A stretch of 47,506 nucleotides of DNA from UBA4644 sp964541085. Lineage in GTDB: Bacteria; Bacillota; Clostridia; Oscillospirales; Butyricicoccaceae. The DNA is taken from assembly GCA_964541085.1 (NCBI GenBank), contig CAZIPA010000014.1:1-47506 (forward strand). The letters are read 5' to 3'. Position numbers and translations under genes: made by a program. Positions 39,545-47,506 of the stretch are shown piece by piece (within the stretch, counting starts at the first letter, position 1; every line of letters begins with the position of its first letter). The notes under the pieces were generated by a model. It searched no databases, was not told the origin of the DNA, and worked only from the letters and a program-made list of their open reading frames with translations.

Positions 39545-41281
39545 TCATGCAAACTGCGCCTGATACAGCTCCCAGTAAAAGCCCTTTTTGTCCATCAGCG
39601 TCTCGTGATCGCCGCTTTCCACAATGGCACCGTCCCGCACCACCAGAATCTGATCGGCATGGCGCACGGTGGACAAACGATGGGCCACCACAAAGCAGGT
39701 CTTGTTTGCCATCAACTCCCGCATGGCCTGCTGCACCAGCTGCTCCGTGCGGGTATCCACATTGGAGGTGGCTTCGTCCAGAATCAGCATGGGGCTGTCC
39801 ATGAGCATGGCCCGGGCGATGGTCAAAAGCTGCTTCTGGCCCTTGGAAATGTTGGTGCCGTCATCGGTGAGCAGGGTATCATAGCCCTGGGGCAGTGTCC
39901 GGATGAAGCCGTCAATGTGGGCGGCCCGGGCGGCAGCCTCCACCTCTTCCCGGGTGGCATCCGGCCTGCCGTAGGCAATGTTTTCATACACCGTGCCGTA
40001 AAACAGCCAGGTATCCTGCAAAACCATGGAATAGGCCAGCCGCAGGCTGCTGCGGGTCAGTCCGGCGCAGTCCTGTCCGTCCACCCGCATGGTTCCGCTC
40101 TCCGCATCGTAAAAGCGCATGAGCAGATTGATCAGGGTGGTCTTGCCCGCACCGGTGGGGCCTACAATGGCGATAAGCTTTCCCGGCTGGGCCGTCAGGC
40201 TGAAATCCTGCAAAATCTGCCGCTCCGGCGTATAGCCAAAGGAAATATGCTCCAGCTCCACCTGACCCTGCACGCCCTCCAGCGTCCGGGCCTCCGGCGG
40301 GTCGGCCTTTTCCAGCGGTTCATCCAGAATGCGGAACACCCGCTCTGCCGCCGCCACAGCCGATTGCAGCTCGTTGAAAATGTCGGCGATCTCCCGGATG
40401 GGGCCGCTGAACTTGCGGCTGTACAGCACAAAGGAGCTGATATTGCCCACGGTGATGCCGCCGGCCATATACATCAGCGCCCCGAACACGGAGATCAGCG
40501 TCAGGGAAAGATTATTGATAAAATTGGTGGAGGGGCCCATACCGGCCACATGATATTCTGCCTGATAATAGGCTTCCACCGCCCGGTCGTTGTATTCGTC
40601 CAGCTCCCGCAGGGTGTTTTCCTCCTGACAGTAGGCCTTCAGCGTTTTTTGTCCGGAGATCATTTCCTCCGCGAAGCCGTTGAGCTCGCCCAGCCGCCGG
40701 GAACGCAGCCGGAACAGGGGCTGCGTGCGTTTGGTGATGTTCCGGGTGATGAGCACAGACAGGGGCACCGTCACCACAAATACCAGCACCAGCCGGGGCG
40801 CGATGCGCAGCATCATCCAGAGAGAGCCCACGATGGTAATGCTGCTGGCAAAAATCTGCACCAGATCGGTGCTGAGAGAGCTGCGGACGGTATCGGTATC
40901 GTAGGAAATGCGGCTGATAATATCTCCCACCGGGTGACTGTCAAAATAGCCCACCGGCATATCCACCAGCCGCCGGAACATATCCTGCCGCATCTTTCCG
41001 GTGACTTTGCGGGAAACGGCAATCATCAGAATGTTCAGCAGATAAGTCATAATGGCCGAGGCCGCATAAAACAGCGCCATCCACAGCGCATAGCGTCCCA
41101 CAGCCCGCAGGTCTACCTGTCCCACGCCCTGCTCGGCCAGATCCACCGCTCTTCCGCACAGGGCGGGGCCGATGAGGGCAAACAGGTTGGAGCCCACCGT
41201 CAGGGCCAGCGCCAGCAGCAGAAGCCAGCGATATTGCAGCAGATACCGGCACAGCCGGCGAAGGGTCGAGGTCTTTTTCAT
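39545..41281 (-). CDS. Heterodimeric ABC exporter, catalytic-Glu subunit (degenerate signature)
   Basis: 578 aa from an ATG at 41281 with GGGGAGG; an in-frame ATG at 41335 lies in the upstream gene. Six membrane segments are followed by a nucleotide-binding domain: Walker A GPTGAGKTT, Walker B MLILDEATSNVD with catalytic Glu, and the degenerate signature ISKGQKQLLTIARAM. With the upstream subunit it forms an asymmetric exporter. Its start overlaps that gene's stop by 4 bases (ATGA). It is in a MarR-led operon, so drug or toxic-compound efflux is likely. Confidence 0.93.
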   Translation of the reverse strand: MKKTSTLRRLCRYLLQYRWLLLLALALTVGSNLFALIGPALCGRAVDLAEQGVGQVDLRAVGRYALWMALFYAASAIMTYLLNILMIAVSRKVTGKMRQDMFRRLVDMPVGYFDSHPVGDIISRISYDTDTVRSSLSTDLVQIFASSITIVGSLWMMLRIAPRLVLVFVVTVPLSVLITRNITKRTQPLFRLRSRRLGELNGFAEEMISGQKTLKAYCQEENTLRELDEYNDRAVEAYYQAEYHVAGMGPSTNFINNLSLTLISVFGALMYMAGGITVGNISSFVLYSRKFSGPIREIADIFNELQSAVAAAERVFRILDEPLEKADPPEARTLEGVQGQVELEHISFGYTPERQILQDFSLTAQPGKLIAIVGPTGAGKTTLINLLMRFYDAESGTMRVDGQDCAGLTRSSLRLAYSMVLQDTWLFYGTVYENIAYGRPDATREEVEAAARAAHIDGFIRTLPQGYDTLLTDDGTNISKGQKQLLTIARAMLMDSPMLILDEATSNVDTRTEQLVQQAMRELMANKTCFVVAHRLSTVRHADQILVVRDGAIVESGDHETLMDKKGFYWELYQAQFA

Positions 41282-42990
41282 GCTTCCTCCCCCTCTCCCA
41301 TTTGCAGGCGGCACAGCTCGCCGTACAGCGGACAATCCTTCCGCAGACTTTCGTGGGTGCCGAAGCCCGCCATTTTGCCCGCTTCCAGCACCAGTATTTT
41401 GTCACAGCTCCGCACAGAGCTCACCCGCTGGGCCACGATGATGCTGGTAGTCTCTCCATATTCCCGGCGGATCACCTGCCGCAGACCTGCGTCTGTGCGG
41501 TAATCCAGCGCAGAGGAGCTGTCATCCAGAATGAGCACCTCCGGCCTCCCCGCCAGCGCCCGGGCAATCAGCAGACGCTGCTTTTGTCCGCCGGACAGAT
41601 TGGCGCCCCGGGCCTCCAGCAGTCCCTCCAGACCGCCCGCCTGCTCCACAAACTCCATGGCCTGCGCATCCTTCGCCGCCTCCAGCAGCCGTTCGGTGGA
41701 GATTTCCCGGCCCATGCGGATATTTTCACCGATGCTCCTGCGGAACAGCAGATCATTCTGAAACACCACGCCAAAGCGGCTGCGCAGTTCCTCCAGCGGA
41801 TAATCCCGCACATCCCGTCCGTCCAGCCGGACGCTGCCCTCCGTCACATCATAAAAGCGCAGCAGCAGGGTACACAGGGTGCTTTTTCCCGCGCCGGTGG
41901 GGCCGATGATGCCCAGACTTTCGCCCGCTTGCAGGGAAAAGCTGATGTCCGACAGACAGTTTTTCGGGGAGTGATAGGCAAAGCTCACATGGTCGAACAC
42001 GATCTGTCCCCCGTCCGTGTGCCGGGGCAGAGACTGGGGCTGAAGCTCCTCCGGAGACTCCAGCACCTCCTGAATCCGTCCGGCAGAGGCCAGCGCCTTG
42101 CTCCACATGGTCAGAATCCGTGTGACGGACATCATGGCATTGAGGATGATGGTAAAATAGGTGAGGAAGGCCGTAATGGTGCCCGGGCTGCTCAGTCCCC
42201 GGTTGACCCGCACTGCGCCCACCAGCACCACCAGCACCAGTCCCAGATTCAGCGTCAGATTCATGGCGGGCTTGCTCAGAGCCATCACCTGATCTGCCCG
42301 GTTTTCCGCCTGCATCACCTGACGGTTCACCCGGTCAAAGCGTTCCTTTTCCCCCTCCGTGCGGCTGAGCGCCTTGATGACCCGCACGCAGGAGGCGTTT
42401 TCCCGCACCACACGCACCATGCTGTCGATCCTCTGCTGGGCCCGGTCAAACAGGGGCACGCTGGCCCGGGAAACCAGATAGACAATGCCCAGAATGATGG
42501 GCAGCATAGCCGCCAGCAGCAGCGCCAGCACCGGATCCAGAAACAGCGTAATGCCCATGCCGCCCAGCACCAGAATGGGCGCACGGATGCCCATGCGCTG
42601 CATCATGCCCACCATGCGGTGGATGTTGTAGGTGTCGGTGCTCATGCGGGACACCAGACTGGGGATGGTGAAATGATCCATCTGCCGGTTGGACAGACAG
42701 GAGATTTTCTGAAACAGATCGTGGCGCAGCGAACGGGTCACATCCCGGGCCACTTTCGATGCCATCCGGTTGGCGATGACATTGCCCGCAATGGCCAGGA
42801 AGGAGCAGACCAGCATCACCAGACCCCACCACAGCACCGGGGCCATCTGATTCCGGGGTGTCACATTGTCGATCATATGGGCCAGAATATAGGGCAGCAG
42901 CAGATCCATAATGGTGCCCACGAATTTGACCAGCAGGCCCAGACTCATGCGTTTGAGATAGGGGCGGATATAACGGAGAATCAGCGACAT
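41278..42990 (-). CDS. Heterodimeric ABC exporter, degenerate-Glu subunit
   Basis: 570 aa with six membrane segments (first ~315 residues) and a nucleotide-binding domain: Walker A GPTGAGKST, signature LSGGQKQRLLIARAL, Walker B VLILDDSSSALD with Asp replacing the catalytic Glu. It is the complement of the following subunit, so only one of the two composite ATP sites is canonical. Its start overlaps the marR stop by 10 bases, indicating translational coupling to the regulator. Confidence 0.93.
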   Translation of the reverse strand: MSLILRYIRPYLKRMSLGLLVKFVGTIMDLLLPYILAHMIDNVTPRNQMAPVLWWGLVMLVCSFLAIAGNVIANRMASKVARDVTRSLRHDLFQKISCLSNRQMDHFTIPSLVSRMSTDTYNIHRMVGMMQRMGIRAPILVLGGMGITLFLDPVLALLLAAMLPIILGIVYLVSRASVPLFDRAQQRIDSMVRVVRENASCVRVIKALSRTEGEKERFDRVNRQVMQAENRADQVMALSKPAMNLTLNLGLVLVVLVGAVRVNRGLSSPGTITAFLTYFTIILNAMMSVTRILTMWSKALASAGRIQEVLESPEELQPQSLPRHTDGGQIVFDHVSFAYHSPKNCLSDISFSLQAGESLGIIGPTGAGKSTLCTLLLRFYDVTEGSVRLDGRDVRDYPLEELRSRFGVVFQNDLLFRRSIGENIRMGREISTERLLEAAKDAQAMEFVEQAGGLEGLLEARGANLSGGQKQRLLIARALAGRPEVLILDDSSSALDYRTDAGLRQVIRREYGETTSIIVAQRVSSVRSCDKILVLEAGKMAGFGTHESLRKDCPLYGELCRLQMGEGEEA

Positions 42991-43466
42991 TCTGTGCCGT
43001 CCTTTTCTCCGCGGATGGCCCCGTCACCCAGTCTGCGGCCCTCCCTTGCCCGCTGCATCATCCGCTCCAGCTGGGCGGCAAACTGCACCTGTTCCTCCGG
43101 AGACAGCCCCGACAGCAGCCAGCGATAGTAATCATTCTCCAGCGCCGCCACATCGTCCTTCACCTGAAAGGCCAGCTGAGAGGCGTGGATCAGCTTGGCC
43201 CGACCGTCTTTTGGGTCGGCGGAGCGATAGACATAGCCGGCCTGCTCCAGCGCCGCCACCAGCCGGGTCACGGCGGCCTTGTCCACACCCAGATCGTCCA
43301 CCAGCTCCTGCTGGCTCAGGGTACCGTGATAGGTGATATGCCGCAGCGCCTCCAGCTGGGCCGGAGTCAGACCGGTGGCACGGGTGTTGCGCTGTACATA
43401 GCTCTGGGCCCAGCGCTGGATCCGGCGAAAGCTCTGCCGGACCTCATCCATTCCTTGCAGTTTCAA
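42981..43466 (-). CDS. MarR-family transcriptional regulator
   Basis: 161 aa from a TTG (43464-43466) with AGAGGA eight bases upstream; an ATG five codons in has a poor site. The winged helix is visible: LTPAQLEALRHITYHGTLSQQEL, DDLGVDKAAVTRLVAALEQAG, YVYRSADPKDGRAKLIHAS, the DxRxK wing being typical of MarR. The flanking helices for dimerisation are present. It is first in the operon with the ABC exporter; a 14-bp palindrome lies just upstream of it. Confidence 0.93.
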   Translation of the reverse strand: MKLQGMDEVRQSFRRIQRWAQSYVQRNTRATGLTPAQLEALRHITYHGTLSQQELVDDLGVDKAAVTRLVAALEQAGYVYRSADPKDGRAKLIHASQLAFQVKDDVAALENDYYRWLLSGLSPEEQVQFAAQLERMMQRAREGRRLGDGAIRGEKDGTECR

Positions 43467-43486
43467 AGGAACTCATCCTCTCTTCC

Positions 43487-43500
43487 GTTGATGCATCAAC
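43487..43500 (-). promoter_or_regulatory. MarR operator candidate
   Basis: A perfect 14-bp palindrome GTTGATGCATCAAC, about 20 bases upstream of the marR start. A TTGATGCATCAA core is the sort of site MarR dimers bind. A convincing -10/-35 pair was not found nearby. Confidence 0.65.
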
Positions 43501-43511
43501 AATTTCCGTGG

Positions 43512-43532
43512 GAAAAATCGGCCCGTAGGCCG
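43512..43532 (-). terminator. Terminator after the HAD gene
   Basis: On the minus strand CGGCC (43528-43532), TACG, GGCCG (43519-43523), then ATTTTTCC. A short stem between the gntR operon and marR. Confidence 0.6.
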
Positions 43533-43555
43533 TTTCTCCTGCGACGGTTTCTGAT

Positions 43556-44248
43556 TTAAGCCTGCTCCAGCAGCGGGAGCACCTGTTGCAGGCGGGTGAT
43601 TTCATAATCCACATGGCAATCGACGGTCCGGGCCTCGCCCTGGGGATTGTACCAGCAGGTGAGAATGCCCGCATTGTTCCCGCCCAGAATATCGCTGGTG
43701 CAGGAATCTCCCACGATCAGCACCTGCCGATGGTCAGAAATGCCCGTCTTTGCGAATACCGCGTCAAAAAAGGCAAAGTTGGGCTTTTCCACTCCCAGCT
43801 CCTCAGACAGGAAAATGCCGTCCATCAGCGCCCCCAGCCCGGACAGCCGCAGCTTTTTCGTCTGGGCCACCACGGTGCCGTTGGACACCACATACTGCTT
43901 TACCCGTCCCCGCAGCGACTGCACCAGCTGATAGCTGTCATCCCGATAGACAATGGTATCGCCCAGATACAGCTGATATTTTCCGTTGAGCTCCGGGGCC
44001 AGACTGCTGTCCAGCCCTTCTCCCGCCAGAAAATCCCGAAAGCGTCCCACCAGCGTCTCCGGCTTGGTGCATTCGCCCCGCTCCAGCCGCTGCCACCAGC
44101 TTTTGTTGATGGCAGAATATCGGTGCAGCATGGCATCGGTGCATTCTCCCAGCGCATATTCACCAAACAGACGGCGTATGGCCGCCGCCTCCGCCGCCGC
44201 AAAATCCAGCAGCGTTCCGTCCACATCCCAGAGTATGGTTGTAATCAT
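43556..44248 (-). CDS. HAD hydrolase, YjjG-like nucleotidase
   Basis: 230 aa; start with AAGGAG, 9 bases after the ybaK stop. HAD motif I WDVDGTLLDF, motif II VVSNGTV, the Lys in GVEKPNFAFF and motif IV VGDSCTSDILGG are present. The helical cap and TxxDFxxAE-like N-terminus (LLDFAAAEAAAIRRLF) fit the YjjG/YfnB group, which dephosphorylates noncanonical pyrimidine nucleotides in E. coli. Substrate is inferred from the family only. Confidence 0.9.
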   Translation of the reverse strand: MITTILWDVDGTLLDFAAAEAAAIRRLFGEYALGECTDAMLHRYSAINKSWWQRLERGECTKPETLVGRFRDFLAGEGLDSSLAPELNGKYQLYLGDTIVYRDDSYQLVQSLRGRVKQYVVSNGTVVAQTKKLRLSGLGALMDGIFLSEELGVEKPNFAFFDAVFAKTGISDHRQVLIVGDSCTSDILGGNNAGILTCWYNPQGEARTVDCHVDYEITRLQQVLPLLEQA

Positions 44249-44257
44249 GTCAGCTCC

Positions 44258-44734
44258 TTATTCCGCCGTCAAATCGGCAAACTGTCCGCCGCACAGGGCC
44301 GCAAGGGCCTCACTGTTGACCTCGATCTGGGCCCCGATGCGTCCGGCAGACACATAAATGGTATCGAACAGTATGGCTGTTTCATCCAGAAAGGTGGGAT
44401 ACTGCTTTTTCATGCCCAGCGGGGAACAGCCGCCCCGCACATAGCCGGTGACCCGCAGAATGTCCGCCACGGGAATCATGGCCACGCTCTTTTCTCCGGC
44501 GGCCCGGGCCGCCTTTTTCAGATCCAGCGTTGCCTCCACCGGGATGGCAAACACGCAAAAGCCGCCGGAGGCCCCTCGGGTCACCAGCGTTTTGAATACC
44601 CGCTCCGGCTCCTGTCCCAGCAGACGGGCCACAGTCACGCCGTCCACCGCCTCCCGGCCGTGGGGATAGGTGTGGGGCGCATAGCTCACCCCGGCCTGCT
44701 CCAGCAGGCGCATGGCGTTGGTCTTGTCCTCCAT
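44258..44734 (-). CDS. ybaK: Cys-tRNA(Pro) deacylase, YbaK/EbsC family
   Basis: 158 aa, the family's usual length. It has THAMRLLE-like NAMRLLEQAGVSY, then VFKTLVTRG, FCVFAIPVEATLDLKKAARAA, and VRGGCSPLGMKKQYPTFLD, which contain the active-site Lys and the GXXXP-type motif. It is expected to hydrolyse Cys-tRNA mischarged on tRNA-Pro. Its ATG overlaps the gntR stop by one base (TGATG), so the two are translationally coupled. Confidence 0.93.
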   Translation of the reverse strand: MEDKTNAMRLLEQAGVSYAPHTYPHGREAVDGVTVARLLGQEPERVFKTLVTRGASGGFCVFAIPVEATLDLKKAARAAGEKSVAMIPVADILRVTGYVRGGCSPLGMKKQYPTFLDETAILFDTIYVSAGRIGAQIEVNSEALAALCGGQFADLTAE

Positions 44735-45396
44735 CAGTCGATCAGCTCGAAAAAGCTGTTTCTGGCGTTGTACACATGAACGCCCATCAGCCGTTCGGCC
44801 TCGTCGGGATCGTGGCGGGCAATGGCCTCCACAATGGCCCGGTGCTCCTGAGCGGAGGCGGCGGCTCTGCCCTGCCGGACAGTGGCCTCCCGGGCTTTCT
44901 GGATATAGTTGTGGAACAGGGACAGAATCTGCTTCAGCGGGCGGCTGCGGCAGCCGTCATACACCAGCTCGTGAAACCGGTTGTCCAGATTCCACACCTG
45001 CAAATTGTCGCCCTTGCCCACATAAAATTCCTGAAGCTCCACGATCTCCCGCAGAGCGTCCAGCTCTTCATCGGTAATATTTTCCGCGGCCCGGCGGGCG
45101 GCCAGACCCTCAATGCGGATGCGGATGGTATAGATATCGTCCACATCCCGCTCGGAAATGCCCACCACCACAGCGCCCTTGTTGTGGGTAGTCTTGACCA
45201 GACCCTCCAGCTCCAGCTGCATCAGGGCCTCCCGCACCGGGGTTCTGGAAACGCCCAGCTCATCGCAGAGCTTGACCTCCGTCAGACTGGTGCCGGGAAC
45301 CAGATCCCCGTTGAGAATGGCCCGCTCCAGCTGGCGGAACACCTCGGTGCGCATGGGCGTGACGGTATAGCTGTCGGAAATGCGTTTCATGCTCAT
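44734..45396 (-). CDS. GntR-family regulator with FCD domain (FadR subfamily)
   Basis: 220 aa; start with AAGGAG. The N-terminal winged helix (about 12-75) has LERAILNGDLVPGTSLTE, then LGVSRTPVREALMQLELEGL. The FCD ligand domain (about 85-215) has RIRIEGLAARRAAE, FHELVYDGCRSRPL and EHRAIVEAIARHDPDEAERL, with Asp/His residues at the positions that bind metal and carboxylate ligands. Members respond to small acids. No obvious metabolic target is in this operon, which continues to ybaK and a HAD gene. Confidence 0.93.
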   Translation of the reverse strand: MSMKRISDSYTVTPMRTEVFRQLERAILNGDLVPGTSLTEVKLCDELGVSRTPVREALMQLELEGLVKTTHNKGAVVVGISERDVDDIYTIRIRIEGLAARRAAENITDEELDALREIVELQEFYVGKGDNLQVWNLDNRFHELVYDGCRSRPLKQILSLFHNYIQKAREATVRQGRAAASAQEHRAIVEAIARHDPDEAERLMGVHVYNARNSFFELID

Positions 45397-45417
45397 GAGA
45401 TTTGCTCTCCTTCCGCG

Positions 45418-45452
45418 AAAAAGCCGGCCTGCGGATAGACTCTGCGGGCCGG
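45418..45452 (-). terminator. Terminator of the DD-carboxypeptidase gene
   Basis: On the minus strand CCGGCC (45447-45452) pairs with GGCCGG (45424-45429), with partial pairing inside, then TTTTT (45418-45422). Confidence 0.78.
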
Positions 45453-45461
45453 TACAGAAAT

Positions 45462-46751
45462 TCAGTGTCTGCGGCGACGACGCTGCCGTGCCCGGCGGCG
45501 GTTCACCAGAATGACATATACAATCAGAATGACGATCAGGGCAACCACAGAGGCCACGATGATCTTGAAGGCGGTGCTGGAGAAAAAGCCGGTAATGCGA
45601 TCCAGCACATACAGCACGGTAGACCGGGCCGCATCGGAGGAGGCGATCAGATCCAGCTGCCAGCTTTTGCCCTCATAGGACACAGTAAGCTTGCCCAGCA
45701 CATCGCCGGCCTTCACCGGGGCCACCACATCCTCCTCCACGGTATAATCCAGCTTCAGATCGGCGGTTTCAAAGGCGTTGGGCAGCATGGCCGTAATGTT
45801 TTCACTGGGCGTGACCACTACGCAGTCCTTTTCGTTGGACAGACGCACCGGTACCTCGGCGATGGGCTCACTGCTGCTGAGCATCACCTGCTGAGAGAAA
45901 TTTTCCGCCCCGTAGTCAAAGAGCTTTGCCGTTTCGATAAACTGGGTTCTCTCGCCGTCCTCGCCCTTTTCTGCACCCAGCACCACGGAAAAATAGGTAT
46001 AGTCCCCCTTCACACAGGCTGCCGCCAGACACAGGCCCGCCGGTGTGGTGGTGCCGGTTTTGATGCCGATGGCACCCTCATAAAAATATTCCCGGGTGCT
46101 CTTTTTGGAAATCAGATAGTTGGTGGTGTATTTTGTGGTGGTCTGGGCGTGCTTGTTGGTAATGGGCAGCACAACCTCATCCCTGGCCACAATCTCCGCA
46201 ATGGTGGGATTGGCCATAGCGGCCTTTGCAATATACAGCACATCCCGGGCCGAGGTATAATGCTCCTCATCGTGGAGGCCGTGGGGATTGACAAAATGGG
46301 TGTTGGTGCAGCCCAGATCCTGCGCCCGGCTGTTCATCAGGTTGACGAACGCCTCAATGCTGCCGGAAATGTGAATGGCCATAGCGTTGGCTGCATCATT
46401 GCCCGAGGCGATGAGCATATATTCCAGCAGATCCATAAAGGAGATTTCCTCCCCGGCCAGCAGATAGCTGGCGCTGCCCAGCTCAAACAGGCCGTCCACC
46501 GCCTCAGCCGTGACGGTAACGGTGTCCTCCGTGTTGCCATATTCCAGCGCCACCAGTGCCGACATCAGCTTGGTAATGCTGGCCGGATACAGGCGGGCAT
46601 CGGCGTTCTGCTCCAGCAGGATGGTATCCGTGCTCTGCTCATACAGAATCGCGCCCTTTGCCGCCACCGGATGCTCGGGAGCGGCGGCCGCCAGGGCCGG
46701 CATACACAGCAAAGCGGCAGCGAACAGAATGCAAAGAAATTTTTTCACCAT
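45462..46751 (-). CDS. D-alanyl-D-alanine carboxypeptidase (peptidase S11)
   Basis: 429 aa. A signal peptide (MVKKFLCILFAAALLCMPAL) precedes the penicillin-binding domain with all three active-site motifs: SITK (Ser nucleophile, about residue 58), SGN (about 115) and KTGT (about 235). A PBP5-type beta-rich C-terminal domain (about 290-385) follows. A membrane segment (about 395-420, IIVASVVALIVILIVYVILV) and a very basic tail (RRRARQRRRRRH) end the protein. DacA/DacF enzymes usually end in an amphipathic helix instead. It trims the pentapeptide stem of peptidoglycan outside the membrane. Confidence 0.95.
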   Translation of the reverse strand: MVKKFLCILFAAALLCMPALAAAAPEHPVAAKGAILYEQSTDTILLEQNADARLYPASITKLMSALVALEYGNTEDTVTVTAEAVDGLFELGSASYLLAGEEISFMDLLEYMLIASGNDAANAMAIHISGSIEAFVNLMNSRAQDLGCTNTHFVNPHGLHDEEHYTSARDVLYIAKAAMANPTIAEIVARDEVVLPITNKHAQTTTKYTTNYLISKKSTREYFYEGAIGIKTGTTTPAGLCLAAACVKGDYTYFSVVLGAEKGEDGERTQFIETAKLFDYGAENFSQQVMLSSSEPIAEVPVRLSNEKDCVVVTPSENITAMLPNAFETADLKLDYTVEEDVVAPVKAGDVLGKLTVSYEGKSWQLDLIASSDAARSTVLYVLDRITGFFSSTAFKIIVASVVALIVILIVYVILVNRRRARQRRRRRH

Positions 46752-46882
46752 TTCGACCTCTCCCCAGTTTTGTTTTTCTTGGATTTATGGTATTATTTTA
46801 GCAAATCCCGCGGGGGTTTGCAACTGTCTTGTGCGATTGCGGGAAAATTTTCAAAAATCTTTCAGAATTGGAGGGGGCATCC

Positions 46883-47251
46883 ATGAAAAAGCGCTGGCTT
46901 TGGGCAGGGCTCGGGCTGTGTCTGCTGGCCCTTGCGGTCTTTGCGCGGCTGTGGCTGCTGACAGACGGACTGCTGCTGCCCGGACAGGTGCCCTCGGAAA
47001 ATGATCTTCCGCCCCTGCTGACCCATGCGCCGACCTTTTCGGAGACGGCAGAGGACGGCCTTCTGAACATCAATCAGGCAGACGAGCAGGCACTTATGCA
47101 GCTGCCCGGCATCGGAGAGACGCTGGCCCGGCGCATTGTGGAATATCGCCGGAGCAATGGAGACTTTTCCGTTCTGGAGGAGCTCATGGCCGTGGAGGGT
47201 CTGGGCCCCGCCAGGCTGGCCCGTCTGCGGCCCTATGCCACCGTAAACTGA
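46883..47251 (+). CDS. ComEA-like helix-hairpin-helix protein
   Basis: 122 aa from an ATG at 46883 with GGAGGGGG; the in-frame ATG at 46829 has no site. One N-terminal membrane segment (WLWAGLGLCLLALAVFARLW) is followed by a short linker and two HhH motifs at about 60-122: LNINQADEQALMQLPGIGET and VLEELMAVEGLGPARLARL. This is the DNA-binding domain of ComEA. The SLBB/polysaccharide domain of full-length ComEA is absent, and no comEC is adjacent within the window. A DNA receptor for uptake is the family role; it is not proven here. Confidence 0.85.
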   Translation: MKKRWLWAGLGLCLLALAVFARLWLLTDGLLLPGQVPSENDLPPLLTHAPTFSETAEDGLLNINQADEQALMQLPGIGETLARRIVEYRRSNGDFSVLEELMAVEGLGPARLARLRPYATVN

Positions 47252-47260
47252 AACAAAAAC

Positions 47261-47292
47261 AGCCGCTCCTCGAAACGCAAAGAGGAGCGGCT
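47261..47292. terminator. Bidirectional terminator
   Basis: A perfect 11-bp stem AGCCGCTCCTC/GAGGAGCGGCT (47261-47271 and 47282-47292). The minus side continues GTTTTTGTTTC, so it ends the decarboxylase subunit gene and probably the ComEA-like gene. Confidence 0.85.
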
Positions 47293-47313
47293 GAAGCTTT
47301 GTATTGCGGGGAT

Positions 47314-47506
47314 TTAACCGCCGAACACCGACAGCAGGAAGCCTGCTGTAATGGCGGAGCCGATCACACCGGCCACATTGGGGCCCATGGCGTGCATCAG
47401 CAGGAAGTTGGTCTTGTTATACTTGCGGCCCACATCCTGCGAGACACGGGCTGCCATGGGAACCGCCGACACACCGGCAGAACCGATGAGGGGATTGATC
47501 TTCTTG
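47314..47506 (-). CDS. Sodium-translocating decarboxylase, beta subunit (C-terminal end)
   Basis: The last 63 residues are present; the gene runs off the right edge. The stop TAA is at 47314-47316. The sequence has NPLIGSAGVSAVPMAARVSQ, KTNFLLMHAMGPNVAGVIG and the final hydrophobic ITAGFLLSVFGG. These are the well-conserved C-terminal helices of OadB/GcdB/MmdB-type subunits, which couple decarboxylation of a carboxybiotin to Na+ export. Which decarboxylase (oxaloacetate, glutaconyl-CoA or methylmalonyl-CoA) cannot be told from this part. Confidence 0.93.
   Translation of the reverse strand, partial: KKINPLIGSAGVSAVPMAARVSQDVGRKYNKTNFLLMHAMGPNVAGVIGSAITAGFLLSVFGG

Noticed and set aside
43444..43674. 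76-codon minus-strand frame between marR and the HAD gene
   Set aside because: It overlaps both neighbours out of frame, contains the terminator and palindrome, and has no coding signature.

Overview
The window (about 47.5 kb, GC-rich) looks like chromosome from an anaerobic gut-type Clostridia, most probably an Oscillospirales/Oscillospiraceae relative. The grounds are Shine-Dalgarno-led genes with frequent GTG/TTG starts, secreted proteins carrying SLH, dockerin and cohesin-like modules, ferredoxin-dependent 2-oxoacid metabolism with a CoA-transferase, phosphate acetyltransferase, and the C-terminus of a sodium-pumping decarboxylase beta subunit. The species assignment is inference. No phage, plasmid or CRISPR features were seen.

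Layout. (1) 1-12586, minus strand: a sigma-A promoter, a cobalamin riboswitch with an intrinsic terminator, a 51-aa DUF2292/YezD-like gene, then four large secreted-protein genes: a 1811-aa beta-helix/beta-propeller/DUF4430-like/dockerin protein, a 622-aa cohesin-like/dockerin protein, a 530-aa cohesin-like/SLH protein, and a proline-rich repeat protein that runs off the left edge. This is the most unusual part. It reads as a possible B12-responsive, cohesin-dockerin-type surface assembly. (2) 12638-17705, minus: an operon for oxidative degradation of (probably aromatic) 2-oxo acids: iorA, iorB, a CoA-transferase and an aminotransferase, with a clear promoter and a palindromic operator at the predicted start of transcription. 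(3) 17744-23275, minus: AI-2E-type permease, DUF6512-like membrane protein, ABC-F ATPase, WYL regulator and HAD phosphatase. (4) 23336-28395: tRNA-Arg(ACG), a small membrane protein behind LexA-like boxes, an SDR enzyme, a lipoprotein, pta, and alr followed by a decayed copy of its own 3' end. (5) 28434-36061: a heterodimeric ABC exporter, trmO, an M19 dipeptidase, an XRE regulator divergent from a zinc-ribbon membrane protein plus a C39-like secreted protease. (6) 36187-39136: an unknown gene, a ~280-bp MITE-like element inside a terminator loop, and an ECF-type sigma factor with a membrane partner (putative anti-sigma). (7) 39142-43500, minus: marR, a second heterodimeric ABC exporter and a small unknown protein. 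(8) 43512-47506: gntR-ybaK-HAD, a DD-carboxypeptidase, a ComEA-like HhH protein, and the end of a Na+-translocating decarboxylase beta subunit.

How it fits together. The metabolic genes suggest amino-acid fermentation yielding aryl or branched acyl-CoA, with CoA recovered by CoA transfer and acetyl-P chemistry available through Pta. The left cluster suggests extracellular binding or assembly at the S-layer. Domain calls come from reading motifs by eye; no database search was run.
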